In this document: one piece after another, positions 31,236 through 40,026 of the stretch
Layout of the letters: each line of letters opens with the position of its first letter
Position numbering within the stretch: the first letter of the stretch is position 1
Assembly (NCBI RefSeq): GCF_016900095.1
Contig: NZ_JACJJP010000019.1
Location: 1-58,595 of the forward strand
Origin: Gemmiger formicilis
Lineage (GTDB): Bacteria > Bacillota > Clostridia > Oscillospirales > Ruminococcaceae
Length of the DNA stretch: 58,595 bases
Direction: 5' to 3'
Program-made: the position numbers and the translations under genes
The notes under the pieces: model-generated
Seen by the model: the letters and a program-made list of their open reading frames with translations, nothing else
Told to the model about the DNA's origin: nothing
Databases searched by the model: none

Positions 31236-32642
31236 GTGGAAAATCTTCCCGCCCAAATTCTGCTGCAGGTGGTTTTCATCCTGCTCAACGCGTTCTTTGC
31301 CGGGTCCGAGATCGCGTTTCTTTCCCTGTCCCCCATCAAGCTTTCCAAACAGGCCGAGGACGGTGACAAGACCGCCGCTGCCCTGTTGAAAGCGGTGGAA
31401 AATCCCAACAGCTTTCTTTCGGGCATCCAGGTGGCCATCACCCTGTCCGGCTTCCTGTCCGCCGCCTTCGGTACCGAAAACTTCTCCGGTTATCTGGACC
31501 GGTTCCTGCTGGAGACGCTGGCCCTGCCTTTGCCCGCCGGGGTGGCTTCGGTGATTTCCACCGTGGTGGTTACCATCATCATTTCCTTCTTTTCCATCGC
31601 CTTCGGCGAGATGGTCCCCAAGCGGGTGGCCATGCAGAAGCCCATGATGTTTGCCGTGCCCGCCATCAAGGTCCTGCGGGTGGTCAGCGTGGTTTTTGCT
31701 CCCATGACTGCCCTGCTGGACCTGTGCACCAACGGGTCGCTGCGGCTGCTGGGCATGAAGACCGAAGCCGAGGACGGTGTGGCCAGCGAGGAAGACCTGC
31801 GCCTGATGGTGGAGTCCAGCGGCGAGCAGGGCACCATCGACCAGGACGAGCAGGAATGGATCGAGAACGTGTTCGACTTCGGGGACACCACCGCCAGCAA
31901 TGCCATGACCCCCGAGCCCGACGTGACCGCCTTCTCCCTGGAAGACAGCGACCAGGAGATCATGGAGACCATCCGCCGCACCGGCCTGAGCCGGTATCCC
32001 GTGTACGAAGAGGACATCAACGACATCTGCGGCATCCTGAACGCCCGGGACTTTCTGCTCAACCTGCAGGAGGAATCTCCCCGCCCGCTGAAGGAGCTGC
32101 TGCGTCCCGCCTATTTTGTGCCGGAAAGCGTCCACGCCGACCAGCTGTTCAAGGACATGCAGTCCCAGAAGCAGCATCTGGCCGTGGTGGTGGATGAGTA
32201 CGGCGGCACCGCCGGCATCATCACCATCGAAGACCTGCTGGAAGAGATTGTGGGCGATATCTTTGACGAGTTTGACCCCGCCGAGCCCCAGGACCTGACC
32301 CAGGTGGGCGACGGTGTCTGGCGGGTGGCCGGCTCCATGCGGGTGGAAGATTTTGCGGAGGAAGTGGACTTCGACCTGCCGGAGGACCGGGATTATGACA
32401 CGGTGGCCGGCATGATCCTGAGCTGCCTGCCCAGCATTCCCGAAGATGGCGCCACCCCCACCGTCCAGGTGTGCGGGCTGCAGTTTGATGTGCAGACCAT
32501 TGAGGACCGGAAGATCCTGTGGGCCATTGTGCGCAAGGTGACGCCGGAACCCACCCCCGAGGAGGAGGACGCCCGCCGCAAACGCCGCAAGCGCGACCGC
32601 AGCGAGGAAGAAGACAAGAGCGAACACACCGAAAAAGAGTGA
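31236..32642 (+). CDS. CorC/HlyC-family (CNNM + CBS) divalent cation transport protein
   Basis: 468 residues starting at GTG 31236, with AAGGAG upstream. Residues 1-150 form the CNNM membrane domain (FILLNAFFAGSEIAFLSLS, then SIAFGEMVPKRVAMQ). Two CBS repeats follow (MTPEPDVTAFSLED and RYPVYEEDINDICGIL). The C-terminal CorC_HlyC domain includes VVVDEYGGTAGIITIEDLLE, and the tail is Lys/Arg/Glu-rich. Family members such as Bacillus MpfA export Mg2+; haemolysin is a historical label. The gene is preceded by a promoter, a tiny ORF and an intrinsic terminator, so its expression is probably attenuated, plausibly in response to a cation. Confidence 0.92.
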   Translation: MENLPAQILLQVVFILLNAFFAGSEIAFLSLSPIKLSKQAEDGDKTAAALLKAVENPNSFLSGIQVAITLSGFLSAAFGTENFSGYLDRFLLETLALPLPAGVASVISTVVVTIIISFFSIAFGEMVPKRVAMQKPMMFAVPAIKVLRVVSVVFAPMTALLDLCTNGSLRLLGMKTEAEDGVASEEDLRLMVESSGEQGTIDQDEQEWIENVFDFGDTTASNAMTPEPDVTAFSLEDSDQEIMETIRRTGLSRYPVYEEDINDICGILNARDFLLNLQEESPRPLKELLRPAYFVPESVHADQLFKDMQSQKQHLAVVVDEYGGTAGIITIEDLLEEIVGDIFDEFDPAEPQDLTQVGDGVWRVAGSMRVEDFAEEVDFDLPEDRDYDTVAGMILSCLPSIPEDGATPTVQVCGLQFDVQTIEDRKILWAIVRKVTPEPTPEEEDARRKRRKRDRSEEEDKSEHTEKE

Positions 32643-32648
32643 CAAGAG

Positions 32649-32680
32649 AAACCGGGAGGCCTGCGGGTCTCCCGGTTTTT
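32649..32680 (+). terminator. Terminator of the CorC-like gene
   Basis: AACCGGGAG and CTCCCGGTT followed by a T-run. Confidence 0.88.
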
Positions 32681-32743
32681 GTGTGCGGCCACGTTTTTTC
32701 CCGGTAGAGGGTGTGAATATTCCACCGGACCCTGTTTTTTGGT

Positions 32744-32793
32744 GGAAAAAGGCCCCGCGCCCTGCCGGCAAAACCGGTCATGGCGCGGGGCCG
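32744..32793 (-). terminator. Terminator of the PfkB kinase gene
   Basis: GGCCCCGCGCC and GGCGCGGGGCC form an 11-bp stem with an inner CCGGTTTTGCCGG hairpin, followed on the minus strand by TTTTTCC. Confidence 0.9.
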
Positions 32794-32809
32794 CAGCGCC
32801 GGGATGCTC

Positions 32810-33898
32810 TCAGCGCTTGATGTCGTAGTTCATGTTCATCAGGTTGCGGATGCTCTTGGCATCGTCGGTGATGTTGGCGTCGCCGTGGATGGTGTGCTTG
32901 ATGGCGCTGGATGCCACCGCAAAGTTGATCATGTCCATGGGGCGGTACTGGTGCATCATGGCGTAGATCAGACCGCTGGCAAAGGCATCGCCGCCGCCCA
33001 CACGGTCCAGAATGTTGAAGGTGAAGAGTTTGCTCTCGAAGGTATGGCCTTCGTACCACATGAAGGCTTTCAGGCTGTTTTCGGAGCCGGAATGGGCATA
33101 GCGCACATGGCGGGCCAGGCACTTGATGTTGGGATAGCGATCAATGAAATGCTGGAATACCTCGTCCTGCTGCTCATAGCTGGGCTGCAGGGGCACACCG
33201 TCCTTCCAGTCGCCCTTGGAGTGGTCCTCCTCATCCTTCCACAGATGATAGGGCTCAATGCCGAAGAGCACATCCACATACGGCAGGCACTTGGTGCAGA
33301 AGTCCCGGGCTTCTTCCCAGGTCCACAGGCTGCTGCGGAAGTTGCCGTCAAAGCTGACGGTCAGCCCCTTCTTCTTGGCGGCTTCCAGGCAGCGCAGCAC
33401 AAAGTAGGCACAGTTGTCGCACAGAGCCGGAGTGATGCCGGACAGGTGCAGCCAGTCGTAGCCTTCCAGCAGTTCATCCACATCCACCTTGGTCAGGTCA
33501 TATTCGGTAAAAGCGCTGTGTTTGCGGTCATAAGTAACCTTGCTGGGGCGGATGCCGTACCCGGTTTCCAGATAATAGGTTCCCAGGCGATGGGTGGGGG
33601 TTTCTTCCGGGGTGGAAAGAATCATGGGGGTGCAGTGGACGTCGTTGGAACGCAGCCAGCGCACCGCACTCTTGCCCAGGGAGTTGTTGGGCACCACACT
33701 GAAGAAGGTGCTGTCCACCCCCAGATTGGCCAGAGCCAGGGCAATATTGGCTTCGCTGCCGCCGTAGCTGGCTTCGAAGCTGGTGGCCATGCGGATTTTT
33801 TCGTAGTTGGGCGGGGTCAGCCGGAGCATGACCTCGCCGATGGTGATAAACTTGGCCGGGCTTTCGTTATCCACCAACAGCGGATTATAATTTTCCAT
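32810..33898 (-). CDS. kdgK: PfkB-family sugar kinase, 2-keto-3-deoxygluconate kinase type
   Basis: 362 residues of ribokinase fold. The N-terminal signature ITIGEVMLRLTPPNYEKI and SYGGSEANIALALANLG match the KdgK group. The C-terminal ATP and catalytic-base motif is LDRVGGGDAFASGLIYAMM. KdgK phosphorylates 2-keto-3-deoxygluconate in hexuronate and pectin breakdown. The substrate is inferred from N-terminal similarity; other keto-sugar acids are possible, and no aldolase partner is next to it. It is a monocistronic gene with its own promoter and terminator. Confidence 0.85.
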   Translation of the reverse strand: MENYNPLLVDNESPAKFITIGEVMLRLTPPNYEKIRMATSFEASYGGSEANIALALANLGVDSTFFSVVPNNSLGKSAVRWLRSNDVHCTPMILSTPEETPTHRLGTYYLETGYGIRPSKVTYDRKHSAFTEYDLTKVDVDELLEGYDWLHLSGITPALCDNCAYFVLRCLEAAKKKGLTVSFDGNFRSSLWTWEEARDFCTKCLPYVDVLFGIEPYHLWKDEEDHSKGDWKDGVPLQPSYEQQDEVFQHFIDRYPNIKCLARHVRYAHSGSENSLKAFMWYEGHTFESKLFTFNILDRVGGGDAFASGLIYAMMHQYRPMDMINFAVASSAIKHTIHGDANITDDAKSIRNLMNMNYDIKR

Positions 33899-33957
33899 AG
33901 CGTCCCTCTTTTCCGCCGGTACGGCTGGGCACCGGCTCTTGTTTGTTCGTCTCTTTC

Positions 33958-33986
33958 ATTGTATTCGATTTTATCGGAGATTTCAA
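33958..33986 (-). promoter_or_regulatory. Promoter of the PfkB kinase gene
   Basis: TTGAAA, 17 bases, TACAAT on the minus strand. Confidence 0.78.
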
Positions 33987-34064
33987 CGGAAAATTGCGGC
34001 TGTTTTCGTAAAAACCGTGCAATATGACCCTGTTTCGCCAAATTGTCCGCCGGGCGGTTTTTCC

Positions 34065-34093
34065 TTTACACAGAGCGAAAAAAAAGGTATAAT
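34065..34093 (+). promoter_or_regulatory. Promoter of the surface-polysaccharide/hflX operon
   Basis: TTTACA, 17 bases, TATAAT, about 45 bases before the MBOAT gene. Confidence 0.82.
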
Positions 34094-34139
34094 GTTTTGA
34101 TAGTATGTCACTAATTCAGTGGGAAAGGAGCCCCCTTAC

Positions 34140-35630
34140 ATGGGCTTGCAAACCATCCAGTATATGTTCTTCCTGGCCGTGGTGGCCGGGGTCTACCTGC
34201 ACCTTCCCCGCCGTGCCCAGCCGGTGTTGCTGCTGGCGGCTTCCTGGGTGTTCTACGCCCTGACCGCCGGGGGATATCTGGCTGTCACCCTGTGCATCGG
34301 CGCCTTCACCTATCTGTGCGGGCTGGGCATTGCCCGCAAGGACGGCGCCCACAAACAGGCCTTTGTCCGTCTGGGCGTCATCGGCAGTGTAGCCATCCTG
34401 GCTTTCTTCAAATACTTCGGCTTTCTCAACGCGGTGCTGCCCGCGCCCTTCCAAATCATCATGCCCCTGGGCATCAGCTTCTACACCTTCGCCGCCATTT
34501 CCTACCTCATCGATGCGGGGCGGGGCGACTGCGAGGTGGAATGCAGTCCGCTGTACTATCTGCTGTTTCTCACCTTTTTCGGCACCGTGACCCAGGGTCC
34601 CATCCCCCGGGCCGGGGCTCTGATCCCCCAGCTGCGGGCCGAGCACCGCTTTGACGCCCAGCGCACCGTGCGGGCTTTGCGGCTGTACGCCCTGGGCCTG
34701 TTCAAGATGGTGGCGGTGTCCGACGTGCTGGGCATGGTGGTGGACGAGGTTTTCGGCTCCTGGCAGAACTACGGCGGCGGAATGCTGATTCTGGCGGCGG
34801 TGTTCTACACCTTCCAGCTGTACTTCAACTTCAGCGGCTATTCCGAGCTGGCCCGGGCCACCGGCCTGGTCCTGGGCCTGGAACTGGCCGAAAACTTCAA
34901 GACACCCTTTTTCGCCACCAACTTTTCGGGATTCTGGAGCCGCTGGCACATCAGCTTTTCCTCCTGGCTGCAGGATTATCTGTTCATGCCTCTGGCCTGG
35001 GCCGACACCGAGCGCCTGACCGGCGGACGTCTGCGCCGGTTGCCTCCGGAAGTCTGCGTCTTCATCGTCTTCTTCGTGTCCGGTTTCTGGCACGGCAACA
35101 CCCTGCCCTTTGTGGTGTGGGGTCTGCTGCAGGCACTGTACCGGGTGGGGGAAGAACTTTTGCACCGCCGCCTGGGCAAGCCCAAAAAGAAGGCTCCCGC
35201 CCAGGTGCTGTGGGGCAAACGGGCAGGCGTGTTTGTGCTGTGGACCCTGAGCATGGTCTTTTTCCGCATGGGGTCCGGCAACGGCACCGTAGGCGCCTGT
35301 TTCGGGTATCTGGCCGGCATGGTGCGGGGGCTTTCCCCCGTCCGGTTTGCCGGTGATGTCTACACCGCCGCGTACAACGGATTCTATGCCAACACCATGA
35401 TGGTGGGAGCCTACTACGCCTTTGCGGCGGTGGTGCTGGCCCTGGCCCTCTTCCTCGACTACCGCCGCTGCTTCGGGTTCAAGAACAAGGGGTCCGAAGT
35501 GATGGTGGCGGCCATCCCCGGCGTTCGGCGCCAGGCGCTGTATCTGGTGCTGGTGACCCTGATTCTCATCGGCTACATCCTGCAGAACGGCGGGTTTGCG
35601 GCCGGTCTGGGCATGTATGCGGGGTACTGA
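34140..35630 (+). CDS. MBOAT-family O-acyltransferase (AlgI/DltB-like)
   Basis: 496 residues from ATG 34140 with AAAGGAG 9 bases upstream; a GTG at 34119 overlaps that site and is rejected. About ten membrane segments. Family landmarks are FYTFAAISYLID, FNFSGYSELARATGLVLG, NFSGFWSRWHISFSSWL and the catalytic-histidine segment VSGFWHGNTLPFVVWG. MBOAT proteins of this type move acyl groups from cytoplasmic donors across the membrane to surface polysaccharides, working with an SGNH-like partner. The next gene, 2 bases away, encodes just such a partner, so O-acetylation of an exported glycan is the likely job. Confidence 0.93.
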   Translation: MGLQTIQYMFFLAVVAGVYLHLPRRAQPVLLLAASWVFYALTAGGYLAVTLCIGAFTYLCGLGIARKDGAHKQAFVRLGVIGSVAILAFFKYFGFLNAVLPAPFQIIMPLGISFYTFAAISYLIDAGRGDCEVECSPLYYLLFLTFFGTVTQGPIPRAGALIPQLRAEHRFDAQRTVRALRLYALGLFKMVAVSDVLGMVVDEVFGSWQNYGGGMLILAAVFYTFQLYFNFSGYSELARATGLVLGLELAENFKTPFFATNFSGFWSRWHISFSSWLQDYLFMPLAWADTERLTGGRLRRLPPEVCVFIVFFVSGFWHGNTLPFVVWGLLQALYRVGEELLHRRLGKPKKKAPAQVLWGKRAGVFVLWTLSMVFFRMGSGNGTVGACFGYLAGMVRGLSPVRFAGDVYTAAYNGFYANTMMVGAYYAFAAVVLALALFLDYRRCFGFKNKGSEVMVAAIPGVRRQALYLVLVTLILIGYILQNGGFAAGLGMYAGY

Positions 35631-35632
35631 TC

Positions 35633-36607
35633 ATGACAAACAGAAAGGCGGGTGCCCACGGCATGCTGCATATCCTCAAACGCCTTGCCCTGCTGCTGAT
35701 TCCGGTATATCTGTGGCTGGCGTTCTTTGTGGCGTTTGAACCCAACAACTATTTCGGCCTGAAAGAAGACACCGATTCTTCCCAGCCGGTGGCCCGGGTG
35801 CGGGCCTACCAGCAGGCCCCCGGCGACCGGCTCATCATTGGAGACAGCCGCCTGGCCCACTTTGACATGGACCTGGTCCGCGAAGTGTCCGGCCAGGAAT
35901 GGCAGAACCTGGCTTTCGGCGGCGCCAGCCTGCGGGAAAGCCTGGACCTGGCGGACTTTGTGCTGGATTCCGGCAACGGGGTGGATGCCATCCTGTTTGA
36001 GCTTTCCTTTTACACCGTCAACGCCAACTATGACACCGACCGCTTCTCCACGCTGGAGGAGACGCTGCGCAATCCCCTGGCCTACTGCCTGAATCTGGAA
36101 TACAACGTCAACGCCCTGACCATGTTCATGAACATGGTGAACAACACCCCGGACAGCATCGAGTCCGGCGACTGGGGGCCGGCGGATTATTTCGACGCCG
36201 ACGGCAACCCCATTCCGGTACACCGCAAGCTGTACGAGTATCCCGGGCTGATCGACGAGAAGTGCCGCAGCTGGTCGGTGAACGAGGAAGAGCTGGTGCG
36301 CCTGGGTGAGCTGGCCCGGCGCTGCAGCGAAGAAGGCGTGGAGCTGACCATCGTGCTGCCCCCCATGGCGGACCTGGTGCGCACCGAAGTGTGCGTGCCC
36401 TACCGTATCGACGAGAGGATGCAGCAGGAAGTCCTGCCGCTGCTGGCGGACTGGAGCGAGGAGTACGGCTGCACCGTGCTGGATTACGAGTGGGGCGGCA
36501 GCTGCATCACCGACGACGACACCCAGTTCTTTGATGGATTTCACCTGGACGAGAAATACGGTCTGCCGGACTGGACCCGGCAGCTGTTCACCGAGATGGG
36601 CGCCTGA
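35633..36607 (+). CDS. SGNH/DltD/AlgJ-like acyl-transfer partner, membrane-anchored
   Basis: 324 residues. One membrane segment near the N-terminus (LALLLIPVYLWLAFFVAF) is followed by an extracytoplasmic SGNH-type domain. Block I is LIIGDSRLAHFD near residue 68, with the serine nucleophile in GDSR. FGGASLRESLDLADF follows, and DGFHLDEKYG near residue 302 supplies the Asp/His pair. With the MBOAT protein encoded immediately upstream this forms a two-component O-acyltransferase in which the SGNH unit completes transfer to the glycan. The start almost touches the previous stop and has only a weak ribosome site, consistent with coupling. Confidence 0.85.
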   Translation: MTNRKAGAHGMLHILKRLALLLIPVYLWLAFFVAFEPNNYFGLKEDTDSSQPVARVRAYQQAPGDRLIIGDSRLAHFDMDLVREVSGQEWQNLAFGGASLRESLDLADFVLDSGNGVDAILFELSFYTVNANYDTDRFSTLEETLRNPLAYCLNLEYNVNALTMFMNMVNNTPDSIESGDWGPADYFDADGNPIPVHRKLYEYPGLIDEKCRSWSVNEEELVRLGELARRCSEEGVELTIVLPPMADLVRTEVCVPYRIDERMQQEVLPLLADWSEEYGCTVLDYEWGGSCITDDDTQFFDGFHLDEKYGLPDWTRQLFTEMGA

Positions 36608-36632
36608 GCGGCCCCGGTAAGGAAGCATAAAT

Positions 36633-37952
36633 ATGGCCTTGGATTTTTTGATTTTATATGAGCACACCGTGCGGGAATACGAAAGCGACCTGCTGCTGAA
36701 GCTGGAGCTGGAACGCCGCGGGTATTCTGTGGAGATCCGCCAGCTGCTGGACCCCAAACACCTGCGCCTGTTCGGGCGGGACAAGCCCGAAGTGCTGGTG
36801 GCCAGCTGCATGTATGACAACGAAGCCATCAACAGCCATGTGTACAACAACATCGGCCGGTGCAACAAGATCGTGAACCTGCACTGGGAGCAGATGCTCT
36901 CCGACACCCAGGAGGAGGGCGACTGGTTCAATATGAACGGCAACGCCAAGCGCTGTGTGCAGACCTGCTGGGGCAAGCGCACCGCCGCCCGGCTGCAGGC
37001 CCACGGCATGGAGGCCAAGAACACCCCCGTGACCGGCGCCGTGATGATGGATTTTCTGCGCCCGGAATTCAAAGGCTACTTCAAGGACAAAACCGCTCTG
37101 TGCCGGGAATTCGGCCTGGATGAGCACAAGCACCTGCATCTGTATATTTCCAGTTTCGGTTACGCCAGCATGTCCGACGCCGAGGTGGCCGAACTTTCCA
37201 AGATGGCGGGCACCGATTTCACCGGCTTTGCCCGCACCAACCGGCTTTCCATGGCCGAAACCCTGGACTGGTTTGACCGGTATCTGGCCGAGCACCCGGA
37301 GGTGGAACTGGTTTACCGCCGCCATCCCAGCGAATGGAACAGCCCCGCCCTGGACGCGCTGGCCAAAAAGCGCCCCAACTTTCATGTGATCTTTGCGGAC
37401 AGCGTAAAGCAGTGGATTGTGGCGGCGGATTCCATCTCCATCTGGATGAGCACCTCCATTGCGGAGGTATACATGGCAGGCAAGAGCTGCCACATCCTGC
37501 GTCCCACCCCCATCGAGCACGAGTACGACCCGGTGATCTACAAGGGCGCCCGGTATGTGACCGATTACGACGGCTTTGTGGCCGCCATGGCGGAGGAGAA
37601 TCCCCCCTTCCCCATTCCGCGGGAAGTGATCGAAGGATACTTTGACCCCAGCCAGCGCCCGGCCTATCTGCGCATGGCCGACCTGCTGGAGAATGTGTAC
37701 AAGAACCCGCCCCGGGATACCCCCATGGGCGAAGGTTTCAAGCCCCACTTCAATCTGCTGAAATTCGTGGCCCTGTGGGGGGTACATCTGTTGTACCGCC
37801 ACGGGTGGGAGCCCAAAAAGGTCTTTGCCTTCTGCCCGCCTCTGGCCAACTTCGCCCAGCGCATCTACGGTTATGTGGACAAGGCCCACGTCACCCCTGA
37901 ACAGGTCGAGGCCATGACCGCGCGCATCCGCCCCTACGTGACCGCCCGCTGA
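36633..37952 (+). CDS. Surface carbohydrate biosynthesis protein (GT-B-like)
   Basis: 439 residues, cytoplasmic. It resembles proteins labelled surface carbohydrate biosynthesis protein, which share the fold of CDP-glycerol glycerophosphotransferases and GT-B glycosyltransferases. Recognisable segments are LILYEHTVREYESDLLL at the N-terminus and VYRRHPSEW near residue 228. WIVAADSISIWMSTSIAEVYMAGKS near residues 258-282 corresponds to the donor-binding region. It presumably adds a sugar or polyol-phosphate unit to a lipid-linked glycan before export by the flippase encoded next. Exact substrate unknown. Confidence 0.75.
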   Translation: MALDFLILYEHTVREYESDLLLKLELERRGYSVEIRQLLDPKHLRLFGRDKPEVLVASCMYDNEAINSHVYNNIGRCNKIVNLHWEQMLSDTQEEGDWFNMNGNAKRCVQTCWGKRTAARLQAHGMEAKNTPVTGAVMMDFLRPEFKGYFKDKTALCREFGLDEHKHLHLYISSFGYASMSDAEVAELSKMAGTDFTGFARTNRLSMAETLDWFDRYLAEHPEVELVYRRHPSEWNSPALDALAKKRPNFHVIFADSVKQWIVAADSISIWMSTSIAEVYMAGKSCHILRPTPIEHEYDPVIYKGARYVTDYDGFVAAMAEENPPFPIPREVIEGYFDPSQRPAYLRMADLLENVYKNPPRDTPMGEGFKPHFNLLKFVALWGVHLLYRHGWEPKKVFAFCPPLANFAQRIYGYVDKAHVTPEQVEAMTARIRPYVTAR

Positions 37953-37985
37953 CCCGTCCCCACCCTTGCACCAAAGGAGCATACC

Positions 37986-39422
37986 ATGCCCGACACACCC
38001 AAAAAGCAGGAATCCTTTCTCGGCAGCCTGATGAAATATTCGGTGGCCACCTATCTGGGCTTTCTGATCAGCGGCGCCGCCCTGGTGGTCAAGGGCGTTC
38101 TGCCCCCCGACCGCTACGCCGTGCCCGCCTCCTTCATGGCCTACACCACCTCGCTGATGAACGTGGGCATGCTGGGGTTGGACCAGGGACTGCTGCGCTT
38201 TTTCCGGGAACCGCCGGAAGGCGCCACCGGCCGGGGCATGTTTGCCGCCAGCACCCGCCTTTCTCTGCTGGTCATGGCGGTGGTGGGGCTGGTGGGCTCC
38301 GCTTTCTTTGCCGAACCCCTGTCCGCCGCCTTCGGCCTGGGCCAGAACGGGGCCATCCTGGTGCCGTTTTTGTTCCTGAACGCCGCGCTGTACATGCTGG
38401 TGCGGTATCTGAACGTGCTGCTGCGGCTGGAAAACAACGTCCGGGCCTACACCGCCGAAACCCTGTGGATGCAGGCCTGTCTGAACCTGCTGTATCTGCT
38501 GCCGGGATTTTTCACCAGCAAAACCTGGGTGTTCATTGCGGCGGCTGTGGCCAGCTTCGGCTGCGTGGCCATCGCCTTCTGGTTCAAGGCCAAGGCCCCC
38601 ATCCGGGCGGGCAAGGTTCCTTACAAGGCGGTGTATCGCCAGATGGTCCCCTACAGCATTGCCCTGGCCCCCGCCGCCGTGCTCACCCCGCTGTTTCAGT
38701 CCGTCTGTCTGTCCTTCCTGGCCAGCAACACCTTCTCCCAGGGGTTGTTTGCCTTTGCCTACCAGCTGTCCATGCTGGTGACCACCGTACAGGCCGGTTT
38801 TTCCACCTACTGGGGCCCTTACGTGTTTGCCCATTACCGGGACGAGCAGGCCCGCATCGGACGGATTCACGACCTTCTGAACTTCCTGATTTTCGGATTT
38901 TTCTGCCTGCTGGTCATGTTTGAGGACATCATCTTCCTCATCTTCCCCAGCAAGGAACCCTGCATGCGGTTCTTCCCGCTGATGATGCTGGCCGCGGTGT
39001 TCCTGATCCTGATGGAAGGCACCGTCTACGGCAACGCTATCGCCCGCCGCCCCCACCACGACACCATCGGTGTGGCGGTGGGTGTGGGCATCGAGCTGGT
39101 GCTGTGCATCTGGCTGGTGCCCCATTACTCGGTGACCGGGGCCGCAGCGGCGCTGGTGGCCGGCAATGCGGTGATGTTTTTGTACCGCACCGTTACCGGG
39201 CAGTACTACTACCGTACCATCCCCAGCTACCCCCGCACCATCTCCGGATTTCTGCTGGCTTTGGCCGCCGGCGCCGTCGGGGTTGTATTTTACCAGCATT
39301 TTGTGGTAAAGTTTGTGCTGGTGGGAGCGATTCTCTTTATCTACTGCACCCTGTACCGTCCCCAGCTGCAAAAGCTGTGGCAGCTGGGAATGGGCCTGCT
39401 GCGCAAGCTGGCCCGCCGCTGA
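37986..39422 (+). CDS. Wzx-type polysaccharide flippase (MOP superfamily)
   Basis: 478 residues with about 12-14 membrane segments. The N-terminal phrase FLGSLMKYSVATYLGFLISGAALVV and the mid-protein QMVPYSIALAPAAVLTPLF match oligosaccharide flippases. These proteins move undecaprenyl-linked repeat units to the outer face of the membrane. AAAGGAG lies upstream of the ATG. Position after the glycosyltransferase-like gene and with the MBOAT/SGNH pair supports export of an acylated surface polymer. Confidence 0.88.
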   Translation: MPDTPKKQESFLGSLMKYSVATYLGFLISGAALVVKGVLPPDRYAVPASFMAYTTSLMNVGMLGLDQGLLRFFREPPEGATGRGMFAASTRLSLLVMAVVGLVGSAFFAEPLSAAFGLGQNGAILVPFLFLNAALYMLVRYLNVLLRLENNVRAYTAETLWMQACLNLLYLLPGFFTSKTWVFIAAAVASFGCVAIAFWFKAKAPIRAGKVPYKAVYRQMVPYSIALAPAAVLTPLFQSVCLSFLASNTFSQGLFAFAYQLSMLVTTVQAGFSTYWGPYVFAHYRDEQARIGRIHDLLNFLIFGFFCLLVMFEDIIFLIFPSKEPCMRFFPLMMLAAVFLILMEGTVYGNAIARRPHHDTIGVAVGVGIELVLCIWLVPHYSVTGAAAALVAGNAVMFLYRTVTGQYYYRTIPSYPRTISGFLLALAAGAVGVVFYQHFVVKFVLVGAILFIYCTLYRPQLQKLWQLGMGLLRKLARR

Positions 39423-39435
39423 GGAGGTGGCCCTG

Positions 39436-40026
39436 ATGGAACACCTGGGCACCGTGCCCCTGTCCACGCCGCGGCTGAACCTGCGGCGACTGACCTTTGA
39501 TGATTGCCGCACCATGTTCGACAACTGGGCCGGAGACCCGCTGGTGACCCGGTATCTGCGCTGGGACGCCCACCGGGACTGGACCGTCACCGCCGAGTAT
39601 CTGTACGAGGTGGAAAAGCATTATTGCGACCCCACCTTTTACAACTGGGGCATTTGCCTCAAGGACGGCACCCTCATCGGCACCATCGGTGTGGTGCCGG
39701 CGGAGCGGATTGCCGCCGAAGGCTGGCAGACCCTGCCCGCCGATCTGTGCACCACCGATATCTGGGAGCCCGGGTACGCCCTGGGCCGCACTTGGTGGGG
39801 GCATGGATATGCCACCGAAGCCATGGCGGCGGTGCTGGATTTCTGGTTTGCCCGGGTGGGTGGACCCTGGCTTTCCATCTGCCACGCCATCGAAAATCCC
39901 GCCAGCGGCCGGGTGATTGAAAAATCCGGCTTTACCTATGACCACGACGCGGTATACCACAAGTATGACGGCACACCCGTGCCCTGCCGCGCGTATTATA
40001 AAAACAACCCAAACAAGGAGATGTAA
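39436..40026 (+). CDS. GNAT-family N-acetyltransferase (RimJ/RimL type)
   Basis: 196 residues from ATG 39436 with GAGGAGG 8 bases upstream. The N-terminus LSTPRLNLRRLTFDD is the RimJ/RimL-like opening, and the acetyl-CoA loop is YALGRTWWGHGYATEAMAA. CHAIENPASGRVIEKSGF is the final conserved segment. It may acetylate a protein N-terminus, an antibiotic or a nucleotide sugar. Its place in the polysaccharide operon makes sugar N-acetylation an attractive guess, but sequence alone does not show it. The stop codon is directly followed by the hflX start. Confidence 0.88.
   Translation: MEHLGTVPLSTPRLNLRRLTFDDCRTMFDNWAGDPLVTRYLRWDAHRDWTVTAEYLYEVEKHYCDPTFYNWGICLKDGTLIGTIGVVPAERIAAEGWQTLPADLCTTDIWEPGYALGRTWWGHGYATEAMAAVLDFWFARVGGPWLSICHAIENPASGRVIEKSGFTYDHDAVYHKYDGTPVPCRAYYKNNPNKEM

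Noticed and set aside
36654-39590. Minus-strand frame of about 980 codons opposite the transferase and flippase genes
   Set aside because: Antisense shadow; the plus-strand genes have ribosome sites and clear family motifs.
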